From Flavobacteriales bacterium (GTDB lineage: Bacteria; Bacteroidota; Bacteroidia; Flavobacteriales; CAJXXR01), in the NCBI GenBank assembly GCA_025210805.1, contig JAOAQX010000005.1, positions 124,001 through 188,000 on the forward strand: a stretch of DNA of 64,000 nucleotides, read 5' to 3'. The notes beneath the pieces were generated by a model, which made no database searches, was not told where the DNA came from, and saw nothing but the letters and a program-made list of their open reading frames with translations. Positions 16,589 to 26,120 of the stretch are shown piece by piece (the first letter of the stretch is position 1; each line of letters starts with the position of its first letter). Made by a program: the position numbers and the translations under genes.

Positions 16589-16961
16589 TACAATGAGAAG
16601 TATGAGTTGTTTTTATTAGCTAGTTCTCTTGTGTTATCGGAAAAGAAGCCGTCATTTATTTTTTCGAAAACAGATTTAGATAAGGGCATATTGGACTCAT
16701 AGTCGATTGTTTTAGCCAAAAGGGAAAATATTTTTCGAACCATATCCAAAAACAAAAAATTATCAGCCCAAAATAAGAATCATACCAGTTATCAGCATTC
16801 ATTTCCTGTATTTACAACGGTTTTAATTTTGGTGTTCTTATAGGTTTTGTGCTAAACTTTTCAACAGTTTCGATAAGTGGGTGATAAATATCGTTTGATT
16901 GTAATAAAACACCGATAAGTAAATCTGTTAAGGAGTAAACAACTCTTAAAACTCCCTCCAT
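16588..16961 (-). pseudogene. Decayed small gene upstream of the membrane protein
   Basis: From an ATG at 16961 a frame runs 49 codons (MEGVLRVVYSLTDLLIGVLL..., ...NDIYHPLIETVEKF) to a TAA at 16812-16814. The same frame continues beyond the stop as IQEMNADNWYDSYFG. It then shifts near 16770-16790 into another frame that continues WADNFLFLDMVRKIFSLL and NMPLSKSVFEKINDGFFSD to a TAA at 16588-16590. Together these read as one protein of about 125 residues broken by one stop and one frameshift. The last 51 codons could still be translated from an ATG at 16743. The final stop overlaps the next gene's ATG. The family is not recognised. Confidence 0.55.
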
Positions 16962-16978
16962 ATACGCTTAAAATTTCG

Positions 16979-16986
16979 TAATTTTG
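16979..16986 (+). promoter_or_regulatory. Candidate -7 box for ilvE
   Basis: TAATTTTG fits the Bacteroidota -7 consensus TAnnTTTG and lies 22 bases before the ilvE ATG. No -33 TTG at the preferred spacing was found, so the call is weak. Confidence 0.35.
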
Positions 16987-17007
16987 TGTCCGCAAAATAC
17001 CAACGAT

Positions 17008-18066
17008 ATGGATATAGAATTTATTAAAGAATCGAAGTTGTCAACGTGTAACTACCGTGATTTTCCATTTGGTACCTGTTTTGCAGACCACATGTTCGTT
17101 ATCGAGTTTGAGAATGGGGAATGGAACCAAGGGACAGTAAAACCTTATGGACCGTTAACTATTATGCCATCAATGCAGGCTTTGCATTATGGGCAAGCTT
17201 TTTTCGAAGGAATGAAAGCTTACAGAACCAATGATAACGAAGTAGTCCTTTTCCGTCCGGAAGAGAATGCCAAACGTTTTAACAGAACAGCAAAGAGACT
17301 AGAAATGCCAGAACTCCCTGTGGAGAAATTTATGGAAGGTCTTACTACTTTGCTTGATATTGATAGAGAATGGGTACCAGCAAATGAAGGATCTAGTTTG
17401 TATATTAGACCTGTAATGTATGCTTCAGGAGAAGGTGTAAAAGCCGCTGATAGCTACAAATACACAGTGATAATTATGACTTGTCCTGTAGATGCTTATT
17501 ACCAAAAACCTGTAAGGTTATTAACAGAGTTACATTACTCAAGAGCTGCAGAAGGAGGTACAGGAGATGTTAAGGCTGCTGGAAACTATGCCGGATCTTT
17601 TCATCCTGCAAAATTGGCGATCAACAAAGGATTTGATCAATTGATGTGGACAGACAGCAAGGAACACAAATATGTGGAAGAAGCTGGAACCATGAATATT
17701 TTCTTTGTAATAGGAGAGGAGTTAGTAACACCTGAGCTTTCGGGTTCTATTCTTCCTGGGATTACTAGAGATAGTATAATTATTCTTGCAAAAAGCCTTG
17801 GAATAAAAGTTTCTGAAAGACAAATTTCTTTAGAAGAGTTAAAAGAAGCATCAGCAAGTGGTTTGTTAAAAGAGGCTTTTGGAGCAGGTACTGCCGCTAC
17901 TATTTCAAATATTGCTGAGATAGATATTGAGGGTGCACTCATTAAAACGGATATAGATAAGCATGTTTCAGACCAACTTAAACTAGAGCTAGACGCTATT
18001 AGATCACAAGATAAAGCAGATCCTTTTGGATGGCTTGTTCAAGTTGAAAGAAAAATGGTGAATTAA
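17008..18066 (+). CDS. ilvE: Branched-chain amino acid aminotransferase
   Basis: PLP-dependent transaminase interconverting Leu, Ile or Val and their 2-oxoacids with 2-oxoglutarate/glutamate, in the cytoplasm. The 352-residue protein is the longer, mitochondrial/Bacillus-like type: it has LHYGQAFFEGMKAYR near the start, the PLP lysine K189 in GDVKAAGNYAGS, EEAGTMNIFFV, and ILPGITRDSII. The frame is open from a GTG at 16984, but the ATG at 17008 gives the expected N-terminus and leaves room for the -7 box. It is a single-gene unit ended by a strong hairpin at 18106-18137. RidA at 6.6 kb protects this enzyme class in other bacteria. Confidence 0.94.
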   Translation: MDIEFIKESKLSTCNYRDFPFGTCFADHMFVIEFENGEWNQGTVKPYGPLTIMPSMQALHYGQAFFEGMKAYRTNDNEVVLFRPEENAKRFNRTAKRLEMPELPVEKFMEGLTTLLDIDREWVPANEGSSLYIRPVMYASGEGVKAADSYKYTVIIMTCPVDAYYQKPVRLLTELHYSRAAEGGTGDVKAAGNYAGSFHPAKLAINKGFDQLMWTDSKEHKYVEEAGTMNIFFVIGEELVTPELSGSILPGITRDSIIILAKSLGIKVSERQISLEELKEASASGLLKEAFGAGTAATISNIAEIDIEGALIKTDIDKHVSDQLKLELDAIRSQDKADPFGWLVQVERKMVN

Positions 18067-18105
18067 TGTGTAATTACACTGATTAAGTACATCACTTTAT
18101 ACAAC

Positions 18106-18137
18106 AAAAAAAGTCTCGAGATTTCTCGAGACTTTTT
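18106..18137. terminator. Bidirectional terminator between ilvE and the DUF4249 gene
   Basis: AAGTCTCGAG, a four-base loop ATTT, and CTCGAGACTT form a perfect 10-bp stem flanked by an A run on the left and a T run on the right. It can stop transcription from both convergent genes. Confidence 0.9.
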
Positions 18138-18164
18138 TAGTTATATGATTTAGGGAAATTCTAT

Positions 18165-19088
18165 TTAGAATTTAAAATCTTTTTGTTTTGTACTCATGCT
18201 TCCACACATAAAAACACCCAAAGGAAAACGATCTGGATATGTTTTGTTTTGAATATTTGTGAGAACTTTTGCAGCAGGAGTATCCGTTCCAGATCCAAAA
18301 TTATTGTAGAGTTTATTAAGAATCAACAAAACTTCCTCACTTATCGTATGCATTTTTGCAAAGGCATCTAGTGGTTGTTTCCCTTCATAATAGTATTCTT
18401 CTACATCAAATAGTAAATCGTAATAAGGAGTTCTTTTTACCCCATTTTCCACAATCCAGTTTGAGATATCAGTATCTTTTAACAGATTTCTAAAAAAGGG
18501 TCTTCCTGTTCCTCCTAGTCCAATATCTTGTAGGCTGTCATTAATGAATGTTTCAAAATAGAAGAAGTCATCAACAGCATCGTCATCTCTAAATTTGATA
18601 GAAAGATATCTTACAGTATCATTTCTAAATACATTGAATTGTTTTCTTATATAAAGTGTATCAATAGCAGGAGCTTTAGAATGAATATAATCTTCGGCTA
18701 AAAATTCTTGTTCTTCTCCATCGAGTTCTACATTGATTTTTAACTGATATCTAGTCCCAATTTTTCCCACGAGGTCATTAGTTGTGTACACGCCTTTTTT
18801 GTTGTTTTTTTCTTGTAATAAGTATTCTTTATTATTACTTAGATCTACCACAACAACCTTAGCGTTACTCACAGAGACATCCTGTTTTAAATCAGAAAAA
18901 TAAGGGAGTGATTTTGTTAAGGTGATTTCTTGGTAGCCATCTGTAGGTTTGTTTGTATGATGAAAAATTCCACCTTTAACAACCAGTTTTGTGGCGGCCT
19001 CGTTTTCTATTTCTACATCAATAGGATTATCGCAAGAAAGAAATAACAGAGAAGTGAGTAGAATAAATGGTAAAATGTATTTTTTCAT
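18165..19088 (-). CDS. DUF4249 lipoprotein, partner of a TonB-dependent receptor
   Basis: Lipoprotein of 307 residues (lipobox LFLSC, C19) matching the DUF4249 family of Bacteroidota surface proteins: CDNPIDVEIENEAATKLVVKG at the mature start, EITLTKSLPYFSD, VSNAKVVVVD, and a C-terminal YPDRFPLGVFMCGSMS. The family nearly always sits beside a TonB-dependent receptor, as here (24 bp after the receptor stop), and is thought to act in uptake of an unidentified substrate at the cell surface. The pair forms a two-gene operon read on the minus strand. Confidence 0.85.
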   Translation of the reverse strand: MKKYILPFILLTSLLFLSCDNPIDVEIENEAATKLVVKGGIFHHTNKPTDGYQEITLTKSLPYFSDLKQDVSVSNAKVVVVDLSNNKEYLLQEKNNKKGVYTTNDLVGKIGTRYQLKINVELDGEEQEFLAEDYIHSKAPAIDTLYIRKQFNVFRNDTVRYLSIKFRDDDAVDDFFYFETFINDSLQDIGLGGTGRPFFRNLLKDTDISNWIVENGVKRTPYYDLLFDVEEYYYEGKQPLDAFAKMHTISEEVLLILNKLYNNFGSGTDTPAAKVLTNIQNKTYPDRFPLGVFMCGSMSTKQKDFKF

Positions 19089-19112
19089 GATTTTTTTTTC
19101 TTTTGATATTTT

Positions 19113-21512
19113 TTAGAATTCAAAGTTCCACGTTACCGAAGGAATGATTCCGAAATAGGTTCTTTTTAAAGCTTGATTAATTCCTTTGTCTGCATCGTAC
19201 TGGAAGGTGATTGCAGCAGCATTATATTGGTCATAAACATTGTAAATACTAAAGACTAAATCAGATTTGAATTTCTTTTTCGGGTCTTTGTTTAGTTTAT
19301 ACACAGCACTTAGGTCTAGTCTGTGGTAATTTGGAATTCTACTGGCATTTCTTTTTCCATCATATACAGGGAAGTATTCTCCATTTCTTTCAAAAACAGC
19401 TACAGGATAATTGGTTGGAATCCCTGTGGCAAATACAAAATTGGCAGAAAGCGATAATCTATCCGAAAGGTCGTACATTCCTGTAATTGATAAATCATGT
19501 CTTTTGTCATAAGAGGCATCATACCATTCTCCATTGTTGATTCCAGGTTCTCCTTCGCCCCCAAAACCTTCTATTTTTATTTCGGTTTTACTCAAAGTAT
19601 AAGAAATCCAACCCGTGAATTTTCCACGATTTTTCTTTAAATACACTTCTAATCCATAACTCCTTCCAATTCCTGGAAGCATTTGGTTTTCTATATGATT
19701 GTTGAGTGTTAGATCTGGTAAATCTCTATAGTCAATTACATTTGATAAATGTTTGTAATAGGTTTCTACAGAAAGTTTGTATTTATTGTCATCAAAGTTT
19801 TTAAAGTAACCCAAAGAAATTTGATCAGCAATTTCTGGTTTGATATGCTCACTATTTGGAATCCAAATATTTATTGGAGTAGGAGAAGTGGCATTGGAAA
19901 CTAAATGTAGATTTTGTGACATTCTGTTATAACCCAGTTTTAAAGAAGAGGTTTCATCTAGCGTATAACGAGCTCTTAATCTTGGTAATAAATTAAAATT
20001 GCTTGAGATTATTTCACTTGGGTAGTAATACTTTGAGTTAATAGGTTCACGAGAAACATAATCGTTTATTTCTGGATTCCAATAAATGGGTTCGTTGTTT
20101 TCAAAAATTCCTACTTTTTGCCTACCTGTATTCATATAAACACTGGCTCGAATTCCGTATTCTAGTAACCAAAGCGGTGAAGGCTCTATTTCATGAGAAA
20201 TATATGCAGCACTTTCTATTCCATATTTTTTATCTAAAACGGCATTAAACCCTTCTGTGTTGTTTGAGGTGAATTTTCCAGGATTAAAGAAATATCTGGT
20301 TGCGTTTAAACCTGCTTTCAACTTGTTTTCTGTGTTCAAGAAAAAAGTATGATCTGTTTTCAAATTGGTGGTTTCTATATCTGCATCCCAATTAAATTGC
20401 GTTGCTCCAGATTTTACTTCAAGGTTATAGTTATATTTTGAATACACTAAAGAATAGTTAGAAAACCATTTTGGGTTCACAATTCTGCTCCATCTAATGG
20501 CGAAATTGCTAGATCCCCAATCGAAACCAAAGTCTGAGCTTAAATCAAAAACATCTCTTCCTAAATAACCTGAAAGAAAAATACGGTTGTTATCATCTAT
20601 TTTATAGTTTGCTTTTAAGTTTAAATCATAAAAATATAGCGCAGCATCGCTAATTCCCTCATTCCCCACAAGCGGTAGGAATAAGTCTGCATAAGAACGT
20701 CTTCCTGCAATCATAAAAGAACCTTTTTCTTTTACAATAGGCCCTTCTAACATCAGTCTAGAGGCTAATAGTCCTACACCACCTTTTCCGTGGTATTCTT
20801 TCATATTTCCTTCTTTTTGTTTGATGTCTAAAACAGAAGATAATCTCCCTCCAAACTCAGCAGGGATTCCTCCTTTGTGCAGGGTTGCATCCTTAATGGC
20901 ATCTGCGTTAATAACAGAGAAGAATCCAAATAAATGAGAAGAATTAAAAACCACCGTTTCATCTAGTAAAATAAGGTTTTGATCCACTTTTCCTCCTCGA
21001 ACATTAAAACCACTAGCACCTTCTCTAGGTGTGGTGATTCCTGGTAGAAGGGTTAATGATTTTATCAAATCTTGTTCTCCCAATACTACAGGAACTTTTT
21101 TGAGGACTTTTGCAGAGATTTTTACCGTTCCTATTTCGGCATTCTTTACATTGGCATTTTCTTTTTCATCGGTTACTTCTACTTCTCCAATGATATTAGC
21201 ACTTTCGCTCAGGCTAAAGTTTCTAGTTTTCGATGAGCTTAAATCAATCTTTTCGGTATAAGTATCATATCCTATAAAACTTACTTCTATGGTGTAGTTG
21301 CCAGGTTTTAGATCAATCGCATAATATCCATAAGCATTGGTAGAAATACCTTTACCAATTTCTTTGATGACAATATTCGCACCTATAAGCTCTTCTGAGG
21401 AACTTTTGTCTTTGACATATCCACTTAGGGTAATCTTAGATTGAGCTAAAGATTGAGTGGCAAAAATCATTGAAATGATCAATGAAATATAAACTAAAGC
21501 TTTTTGTTTCAT
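19113..21512 (-). CDS. TonB-dependent outer-membrane receptor with carboxypeptidase-like N-domain
   Basis: Outer-membrane active transporter of 799 residues. A signal peptide (1-23) is followed by a CarboxypepD_reg-like beta-sandwich (about 27-112, SGYVKDKSSSEELIGANIVI ... GNYTIEVSFIGYDTY). The plug domain (about 135-235) contains PGITTPREGASGFNVRGGK and LDETVVFNSSHLFGFF. The remaining residues are barrel strands ending VTWNFEF with terminal Phe. The substrate is not evident. It is co-directional with and just upstream of the DUF4249 lipoprotein gene. Energy would come from a TonB/ExbBD complex, such as the one encoded at 47.4-49.6 kb. Confidence 0.93.
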   Translation of the reverse strand: MKQKALVYISLIISMIFATQSLAQSKITLSGYVKDKSSSEELIGANIVIKEIGKGISTNAYGYYAIDLKPGNYTIEVSFIGYDTYTEKIDLSSSKTRNFSLSESANIIGEVEVTDEKENANVKNAEIGTVKISAKVLKKVPVVLGEQDLIKSLTLLPGITTPREGASGFNVRGGKVDQNLILLDETVVFNSSHLFGFFSVINADAIKDATLHKGGIPAEFGGRLSSVLDIKQKEGNMKEYHGKGGVGLLASRLMLEGPIVKEKGSFMIAGRRSYADLFLPLVGNEGISDAALYFYDLNLKANYKIDDNNRIFLSGYLGRDVFDLSSDFGFDWGSSNFAIRWSRIVNPKWFSNYSLVYSKYNYNLEVKSGATQFNWDADIETTNLKTDHTFFLNTENKLKAGLNATRYFFNPGKFTSNNTEGFNAVLDKKYGIESAAYISHEIEPSPLWLLEYGIRASVYMNTGRQKVGIFENNEPIYWNPEINDYVSREPINSKYYYPSEIISSNFNLLPRLRARYTLDETSSLKLGYNRMSQNLHLVSNATSPTPINIWIPNSEHIKPEIADQISLGYFKNFDDNKYKLSVETYYKHLSNVIDYRDLPDLTLNNHIENQMLPGIGRSYGLEVYLKKNRGKFTGWISYTLSKTEIKIEGFGGEGEPGINNGEWYDASYDKRHDLSITGMYDLSDRLSLSANFVFATGIPTNYPVAVFERNGEYFPVYDGKRNASRIPNYHRLDLSAVYKLNKDPKKKFKSDLVFSIYNVYDQYNAAAITFQYDADKGINQALKRTYFGIIPSVTWNFEF

Positions 21513-21884
21513 CTGATTAAATTAACAGGATTTTGTAATGCAAATGCAAGTTTAAGTGTAATTCCTTAATTAATTAGGTATTTAATGTTAATATCTACTA
21601 AAGAATTAATTTCTTCGATAAACTCCTAAAAAATAATGGAATCATCTTGTGAACGTAATTTGTGAATAACTATTGTTTGATTTCTTTTGGAAGTGTTTTG
21701 AAACATAGATTTAGCCAGTGTGACTGATTTTAATGTTTAGAAAATGTTAATTCCATGAAAAATAGTGAGCATTTGGCATTAGAAAACACAAAATAGGATT
21801 AAAATTGCTTGTCCAAAATGCCCTTTTTTTGTTATTAAATTTTATATTTGCACGTTCAGAAAAAAGAATAAAATTCAGAGATAA
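21513..21884. other. Divergent intergenic region between the TonB receptor and secDF
   Basis: About 370 AT-rich bases without a gene; it must hold promoters for both directions. On the plus strand a TATATTTG box at 21843-21850 fits the -7 consensus and lies 34 bases before the secDF start. No equally good box was found for the receptor. Confidence 0.4.
21843..21850 (+). promoter_or_regulatory. Candidate -7 box for secDF
   Basis: TATATTTG matches TAnnTTTG exactly. A TTTG lies only 11 bases upstream, too close to be a standard -33 element. Confidence 0.4.
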
Positions 21885-24800
21885 ATGCAAAACAGAGGAA
21901 TTATTAGAGCTTTTGCAATTATTTTCGCGCTTATTTGTCTATACGAGTTATCGTTTACATATTTGGCAAAAAGTGTTGAAAATGAAGCAGAAGCAGTATT
22001 TCAAGCACAAGAGACTACATCAGTACAAGCTTATTTAGATTCTGTCGCTCATCAACCCGTTTCGTCTATCTTACCAAACTCTTTGACTTACAAAGTGGTA
22101 AAAGAAAACGAGCTAAATCTAGGACTTGACCTTAAAGGGGGAATCAACGTAATCTTAGAAGTATCTGTTGCCGACCTTATCGAAAACATGGTTGGAGACA
22201 AAAATGATGCAGTTTTTCAAGCGGCAATTGCTAAGGCAAAAGAATTTGAAAAAGATTCACAGGATGATTTCTTGACACTTTTTTACAAAGCTTTTCAAGA
22301 AGTAGGAAATGGAGCGAAACTTCATGATCCAAAATATTTTGGAACACAAACTTTAAGTTCAAAGTTTTCTGCTTTCAGTGCACCAGATGAAGAGGTACTG
22401 GAAATTGTGAAGAAAGAAGTTGATGCTTCTGTAGAAAATGCCTTTGTTATTCTACGTGCACGTATTGATAAATTTGGGGTAACACAACCGAATATTCAAC
22501 AATTAGCTCAGTCGGGTCGTATTCTTATCGAGCTTCCTGGGGTAAAAGATGTTGAGCGTGTAAAAGATTTGATCACCACAGCGGCACATCTAGAATTTTG
22601 GGAAACAAGAGATGCGTCTGAAATAATGCCTTTTATTTTCAAGGCTAATGAAAGACTGCAACAAACCGAAAAACGAGCTGAAACTCCTGAGGTAAATATT
22701 GCAGGAGGAGAGAATTCTGAAGCAACAGAAAAAACGTCTAATTTGTTAGACGATCTTGTAAAAGAAGCGGAAACTACAGATTCTTCAGTTGCTGATGCAA
22801 AAGAAGAAATAGAGAAAGCACTAGACAGTAACGCTACGGCTGCTGCTCAAACAGATTCTCTTAAGAATATGTTTAATCCTCTTTTCGAAGTTCTTTTCCC
22901 AGCAGTAAATGAGCAAGGACAAGTACAAGGAGGTCCAATTGTAGGTTATGCCAAAGAGCAAGATCGTGAAAAAGTAATGAATTTCCTAAACAGACCAGAC
23001 GTAAAGCGTTTGATGCCTGCAGGAATGAAATATACAAAATTCGCATGGTCTGTTAAGCCAATGAATAAAGAAGCGAATGTTTATACTCTTTTGGCACTAA
23101 GAGGTCAAAGAAATGGAGAGCCAGCGCTTTCTGGAGATGTAATTACAGAAGCTTCTTCACACACAGATCCATCAGGACAAGTAATCGTATCGATGCGTAT
23201 GAACTCAATAGGAGCTCAAAAATGGCGTCGTATTACAAAAAATAATATCGGAAAATCTGTTGCTGTTGTATTAGACGGATTGGTTTATTCATTCCCAACA
23301 GTAAACTCTGAAATTCCAAGTGGATCTTCACAAATTTCTGGAGATTTCACGATAGAAGAAGGAGATGACCTTGCAAACGTATTAAAGGCAGGTAAACTTC
23401 CAGCAAAAGCAAGAATTATTCAAGCAGAAGAAGTAGGAGCATCATTAGGACAAAGAGCAATTGAGTCTGGAATGCTTTCTTTCGTTATTGCTTTATTAGT
23501 CGTACTTGCCTATATGGTATTCTATTACTCAAAAGCTGGAATCTCTGCAGATATCGCTTTAGTATTGAATATGCTTTTCATCTTTGGTGTACTTGCAGCT
23601 ATGGGAGCCGTTCTAACACTTCCAGGTATAGCCGGTATTGTACTTACCATAGGTATGGCAGTAGATGCAAACGTTCTTATATTTGAGCGTATAAAAGAAG
23701 AATTAAAACTTGGAAAAGGAATTAAGCAAGCAATTAAAGATGGTTACCGTCATGCTTATGCCGCAATCTTGGATGCCAATATCACTACTTTGTTAACGGC
23801 TATTGTACTATATGTATTCGGAACAGGTCCTATTAGAGGTTTTGCCACTACTTTAATTATCGGTATTCTTACCTCTCTATTTGCAGCCATCTTTATTACA
23901 AGACTCATTTTGGAAAAAAGTATGGATAAAGGAAAGTCTGTTTCTTTCTATACTTCGATCACTAAAAATCTTTTCCAAAACAATAATGTTGATTTCCTAT
24001 CAAAAAGAAAAATTGCTTATGCCATTTCTACTTTGATTATTATTGGAGGACTTGCATCAATCTTTACAAAAGGATTTGACCGTGGGGTTGACTTTACAGG
24101 AGGTCGTTCTTATGTAGTAAGTTTCAGTGAAAACGTAAAAACAGATGACGTTCGTAATGAGCTTTCCAATGTATTTATAGACGAAAAAGGAAATAAACAA
24201 GCTCCAATCGTTAAAACATTTGGAAAAGACAACCAAGTAAAGATTACCACAAAATATAGAATCAACGATGTAGATGTTGATAAAGAAGTAAGAGAAACGC
24301 TTTCAAATGGATTATCTAAGCTAGGAGCCGATTATAATATCGAAAGTTCACAACTAGTAGGTCCAACGATTGCTGATGATATCGAAAAATCAGCACTTTG
24401 GTCAGTTGTAGGTTCATTAATCGTAATCTTCTTGTATATTTTCTTCCGATTCGGAAAATGGCAATATTCACTTGGAGCGGTTGCAGCCGTATTCCACGAT
24501 GTATTAATCGTGCTTTCTATCTTCTCAATTTTCTGGGGAATGCTCCCATTCTCATTAGAGATTGATCAGGCATTTATTGCAGCCATACTTACCGTAATTG
24601 GATACTCTCTAAATGATACCGTAGTTGTATTTGATAGAATCCGTGAGCGTATTGCAGGAAGAGATGAGAAATATGGAGACACGGCCATTGTAAACAAAGC
24701 CTTGAACAGTACACTTAGTAGAACCATGAACACTTCTATGACTACTTTAGTGGTATTATTGATTATCTTCTTTATAGGAGGAGAGGTAATTCAAGGATTC

Positions 24801-24893
24801 ATGTTTGCCTTATTGATCGGGGTAATTGTAGGAACCTACTCGTCATTGTTTATTGCAACACCAGTGATGCTCGATACAATGTCTAAGAAATAA
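21885..24893 (+). CDS. secDF: Fused protein translocase subunit SecDF
   Basis: Inner-membrane proton-driven accessory of the Sec translocase that pulls exported proteins into the periplasm, with SecD and SecF in one chain of 1002 residues as usual in Bacteroidota. The SecD half has the first membrane helix near residue 10, LNLGLDLKGGINVILEV (SecD P1 start), an acidic low-complexity insert at about 265-325, the P1 head and the membrane block with GIVLTIGMAVDANVLIFERIKEE. The SecF half starts near 700 and has FTGGRSYVVSF, SLNDTVVVFDRIRER and NTSMTTL. It feeds Sec substrates to type IX export and precedes the porP-gldKLMN set, separated by a terminator. Confidence 0.96.
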   Translation: MQNRGIIRAFAIIFALICLYELSFTYLAKSVENEAEAVFQAQETTSVQAYLDSVAHQPVSSILPNSLTYKVVKENELNLGLDLKGGINVILEVSVADLIENMVGDKNDAVFQAAIAKAKEFEKDSQDDFLTLFYKAFQEVGNGAKLHDPKYFGTQTLSSKFSAFSAPDEEVLEIVKKEVDASVENAFVILRARIDKFGVTQPNIQQLAQSGRILIELPGVKDVERVKDLITTAAHLEFWETRDASEIMPFIFKANERLQQTEKRAETPEVNIAGGENSEATEKTSNLLDDLVKEAETTDSSVADAKEEIEKALDSNATAAAQTDSLKNMFNPLFEVLFPAVNEQGQVQGGPIVGYAKEQDREKVMNFLNRPDVKRLMPAGMKYTKFAWSVKPMNKEANVYTLLALRGQRNGEPALSGDVITEASSHTDPSGQVIVSMRMNSIGAQKWRRITKNNIGKSVAVVLDGLVYSFPTVNSEIPSGSSQISGDFTIEEGDDLANVLKAGKLPAKARIIQAEEVGASLGQRAIESGMLSFVIALLVVLAYMVFYYSKAGISADIALVLNMLFIFGVLAAMGAVLTLPGIAGIVLTIGMAVDANVLIFERIKEELKLGKGIKQAIKDGYRHAYAAILDANITTLLTAIVLYVFGTGPIRGFATTLIIGILTSLFAAIFITRLILEKSMDKGKSVSFYTSITKNLFQNNNVDFLSKRKIAYAISTLIIIGGLASIFTKGFDRGVDFTGGRSYVVSFSENVKTDDVRNELSNVFIDEKGNKQAPIVKTFGKDNQVKITTKYRINDVDVDKEVRETLSNGLSKLGADYNIESSQLVGPTIADDIEKSALWSVVGSLIVIFLYIFFRFGKWQYSLGAVAAVFHDVLIVLSIFSIFWGMLPFSLEIDQAFIAAILTVIGYSLNDTVVVFDRIRERIAGRDEKYGDTAIVNKALNSTLSRTMNTSMTTLVVLLIIFFIGGEVIQGFMFALLIGVIVGTYSSLFIATPVMLDTMSKK

Positions 24894-24916
24894 TATTTTT
24901 TTAAAAAATATTTTAC

Positions 24917-24953
24917 AAATAGGCTCTGTTGGATTTTCAGCAGAGCCTATTTC
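24917..24953 (+). terminator. Terminator after secDF
   Basis: AAATAGGCTCTG pairs with CAGAGCCTATTT around a 12-base loop and is followed by TTCGTTT. It separates secDF from the type IX operon. Confidence 0.7.
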
Positions 24954-25061
24954 GTTTAAAGAATTGAAAGAGAAGTAATATATGGTTTTAAATTTAGTGT
25001 AATTTCACACTTTAATAACCTAACAGAAGTGACAAAATTTGTTTTTTTGTTTTTCATTTCA

Positions 25062-25092
25062 TTTGTAAGCTTCTTTTTTTTTTATATATTAG
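25062..25092 (+). promoter_or_regulatory. Candidate promoter of the porP-gldKLMN operon
   Basis: TTTG at 25062-25065 and TATATTAG at 25085-25092 are separated by 19 bases, the spacing of Bacteroidota promoters (TTTG-N19-TAnnTTTG), with one deviation in the -7 box. It lies 38 bases before the porP start. Confidence 0.5.
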
Positions 25093-25130
25093 CCAATCAA
25101 CTGAATGTACTAGGGTAAACCTAATTTTCT

Positions 25131-26078
25131 ATGAAGAGATTATTCTTGTTTAGTTTTGTGATTTTGAGCTGTTCGTCTATGTTTGCGCAACAAGATGCCC
25201 AGTTAACACAAAACATGTTTAACAAATTTGTTTTTAACCCAGCTTACGCTGGAGCAACTGGTAATATGAATGTCAGTTTGCTTCACCGTTCTCAATGGGT
25301 AGGTTTTGAAGGAGCGCCAAACACGCAGGTACTTTCGTTTGAAATGCCAGTACACGCCTTATCAGGAGGAATTGGAGCCACAATTATCAACGACGTAACA
25401 GGTGGAGGACTTGCTTACCGACAATTTAATGCGAGCTATGCTTTTAAGGCTGATTTAAGCCAAGATGCACACTTGTCTTTAGGTTTGAATGCAGGTCTGT
25501 ATAATATCGCATTTGATTATAGCGAATGGAAGACACCAAGTGGCGGATCGGGATTTGAGGATAATAAAATCCCAGATCAAGATGCTAGTGCGATTATTCC
25601 AGATATCGGTATTGGATTGGCTCTTACCTATCGCAATTACCGTATAGGTTTATCTTCAACTCACTTTGCAGAGTTTGAAGCCGAGCTACCATCAGGGAAT
25701 AATAGTGTTGCCTTTAATACAAAACGTCATTACTACGTTTTAGCAGAAGCAAACTATGAATTAAACAGAAGTTGGCAAATCTACCCTTCCTTTTTCTTAA
25801 AAACGGATCAGGTACAAACACAAATAGATTTTGCAGCCAATTTTATGTATGAAAATAAAATAACGGCAGGTATGGCTTATAGAGTAGATGATGCATTAGC
25901 ATTCATGTTTTCTTATAAACTACCACAAGGATTACAGTTTGGTTATTCTTATGACTTAACTATTTCTCAACTGAGTAGCTACCAAGCAGGCTCACATGAG
26001 GTCTTTATCCGTTATAGTAAGGCAATTGATGCACCGAGAAAAGGGAAATTCCGTTATAGAAATAACAGATTCCTTTAG
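25131..26078 (+). CDS. porP: Type IX secretion membrane protein PorP/SprF family
   Basis: Outer-membrane beta-barrel of 315 residues. A signal peptide (about 1-20, ending FAQQ) is followed by the family opening DAQLTQNMFNKFVFNPAYAGA and many amphipathic strands. A SPRF-type C-terminus follows (LPQGLQFGYSYDLTISQLSSYQAGSHEVFIRY). PorP/SprF proteins assist export of specific type IX substrates or surface adhesins. It is the first gene before gldK, the order porP-K-L-M-N known from Porphyromonas gingivalis, and it carries the likely operon promoter. Confidence 0.92.
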   Translation: MKRLFLFSFVILSCSSMFAQQDAQLTQNMFNKFVFNPAYAGATGNMNVSLLHRSQWVGFEGAPNTQVLSFEMPVHALSGGIGATIINDVTGGGLAYRQFNASYAFKADLSQDAHLSLGLNAGLYNIAFDYSEWKTPSGGSGFEDNKIPDQDASAIIPDIGIGLALTYRNYRIGLSSTHFAEFEAELPSGNNSVAFNTKRHYYVLAEANYELNRSWQIYPSFFLKTDQVQTQIDFAANFMYENKITAGMAYRVDDALAFMFSYKLPQGLQFGYSYDLTISQLSSYQAGSHEVFIRYSKAIDAPRKGKFRYRNNRFL

Positions 26079-26120
26079 TAGATTAGTAAACACAACACAG
26101 AAGATATAATTTTCGATAGT

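Noticed and set aside
21805-22038. Plus-strand ORF overlapping the secDF start
   Set aside because: It covers the secDF promoter and N-terminus in a different frame; SecDF conservation settles the frame.
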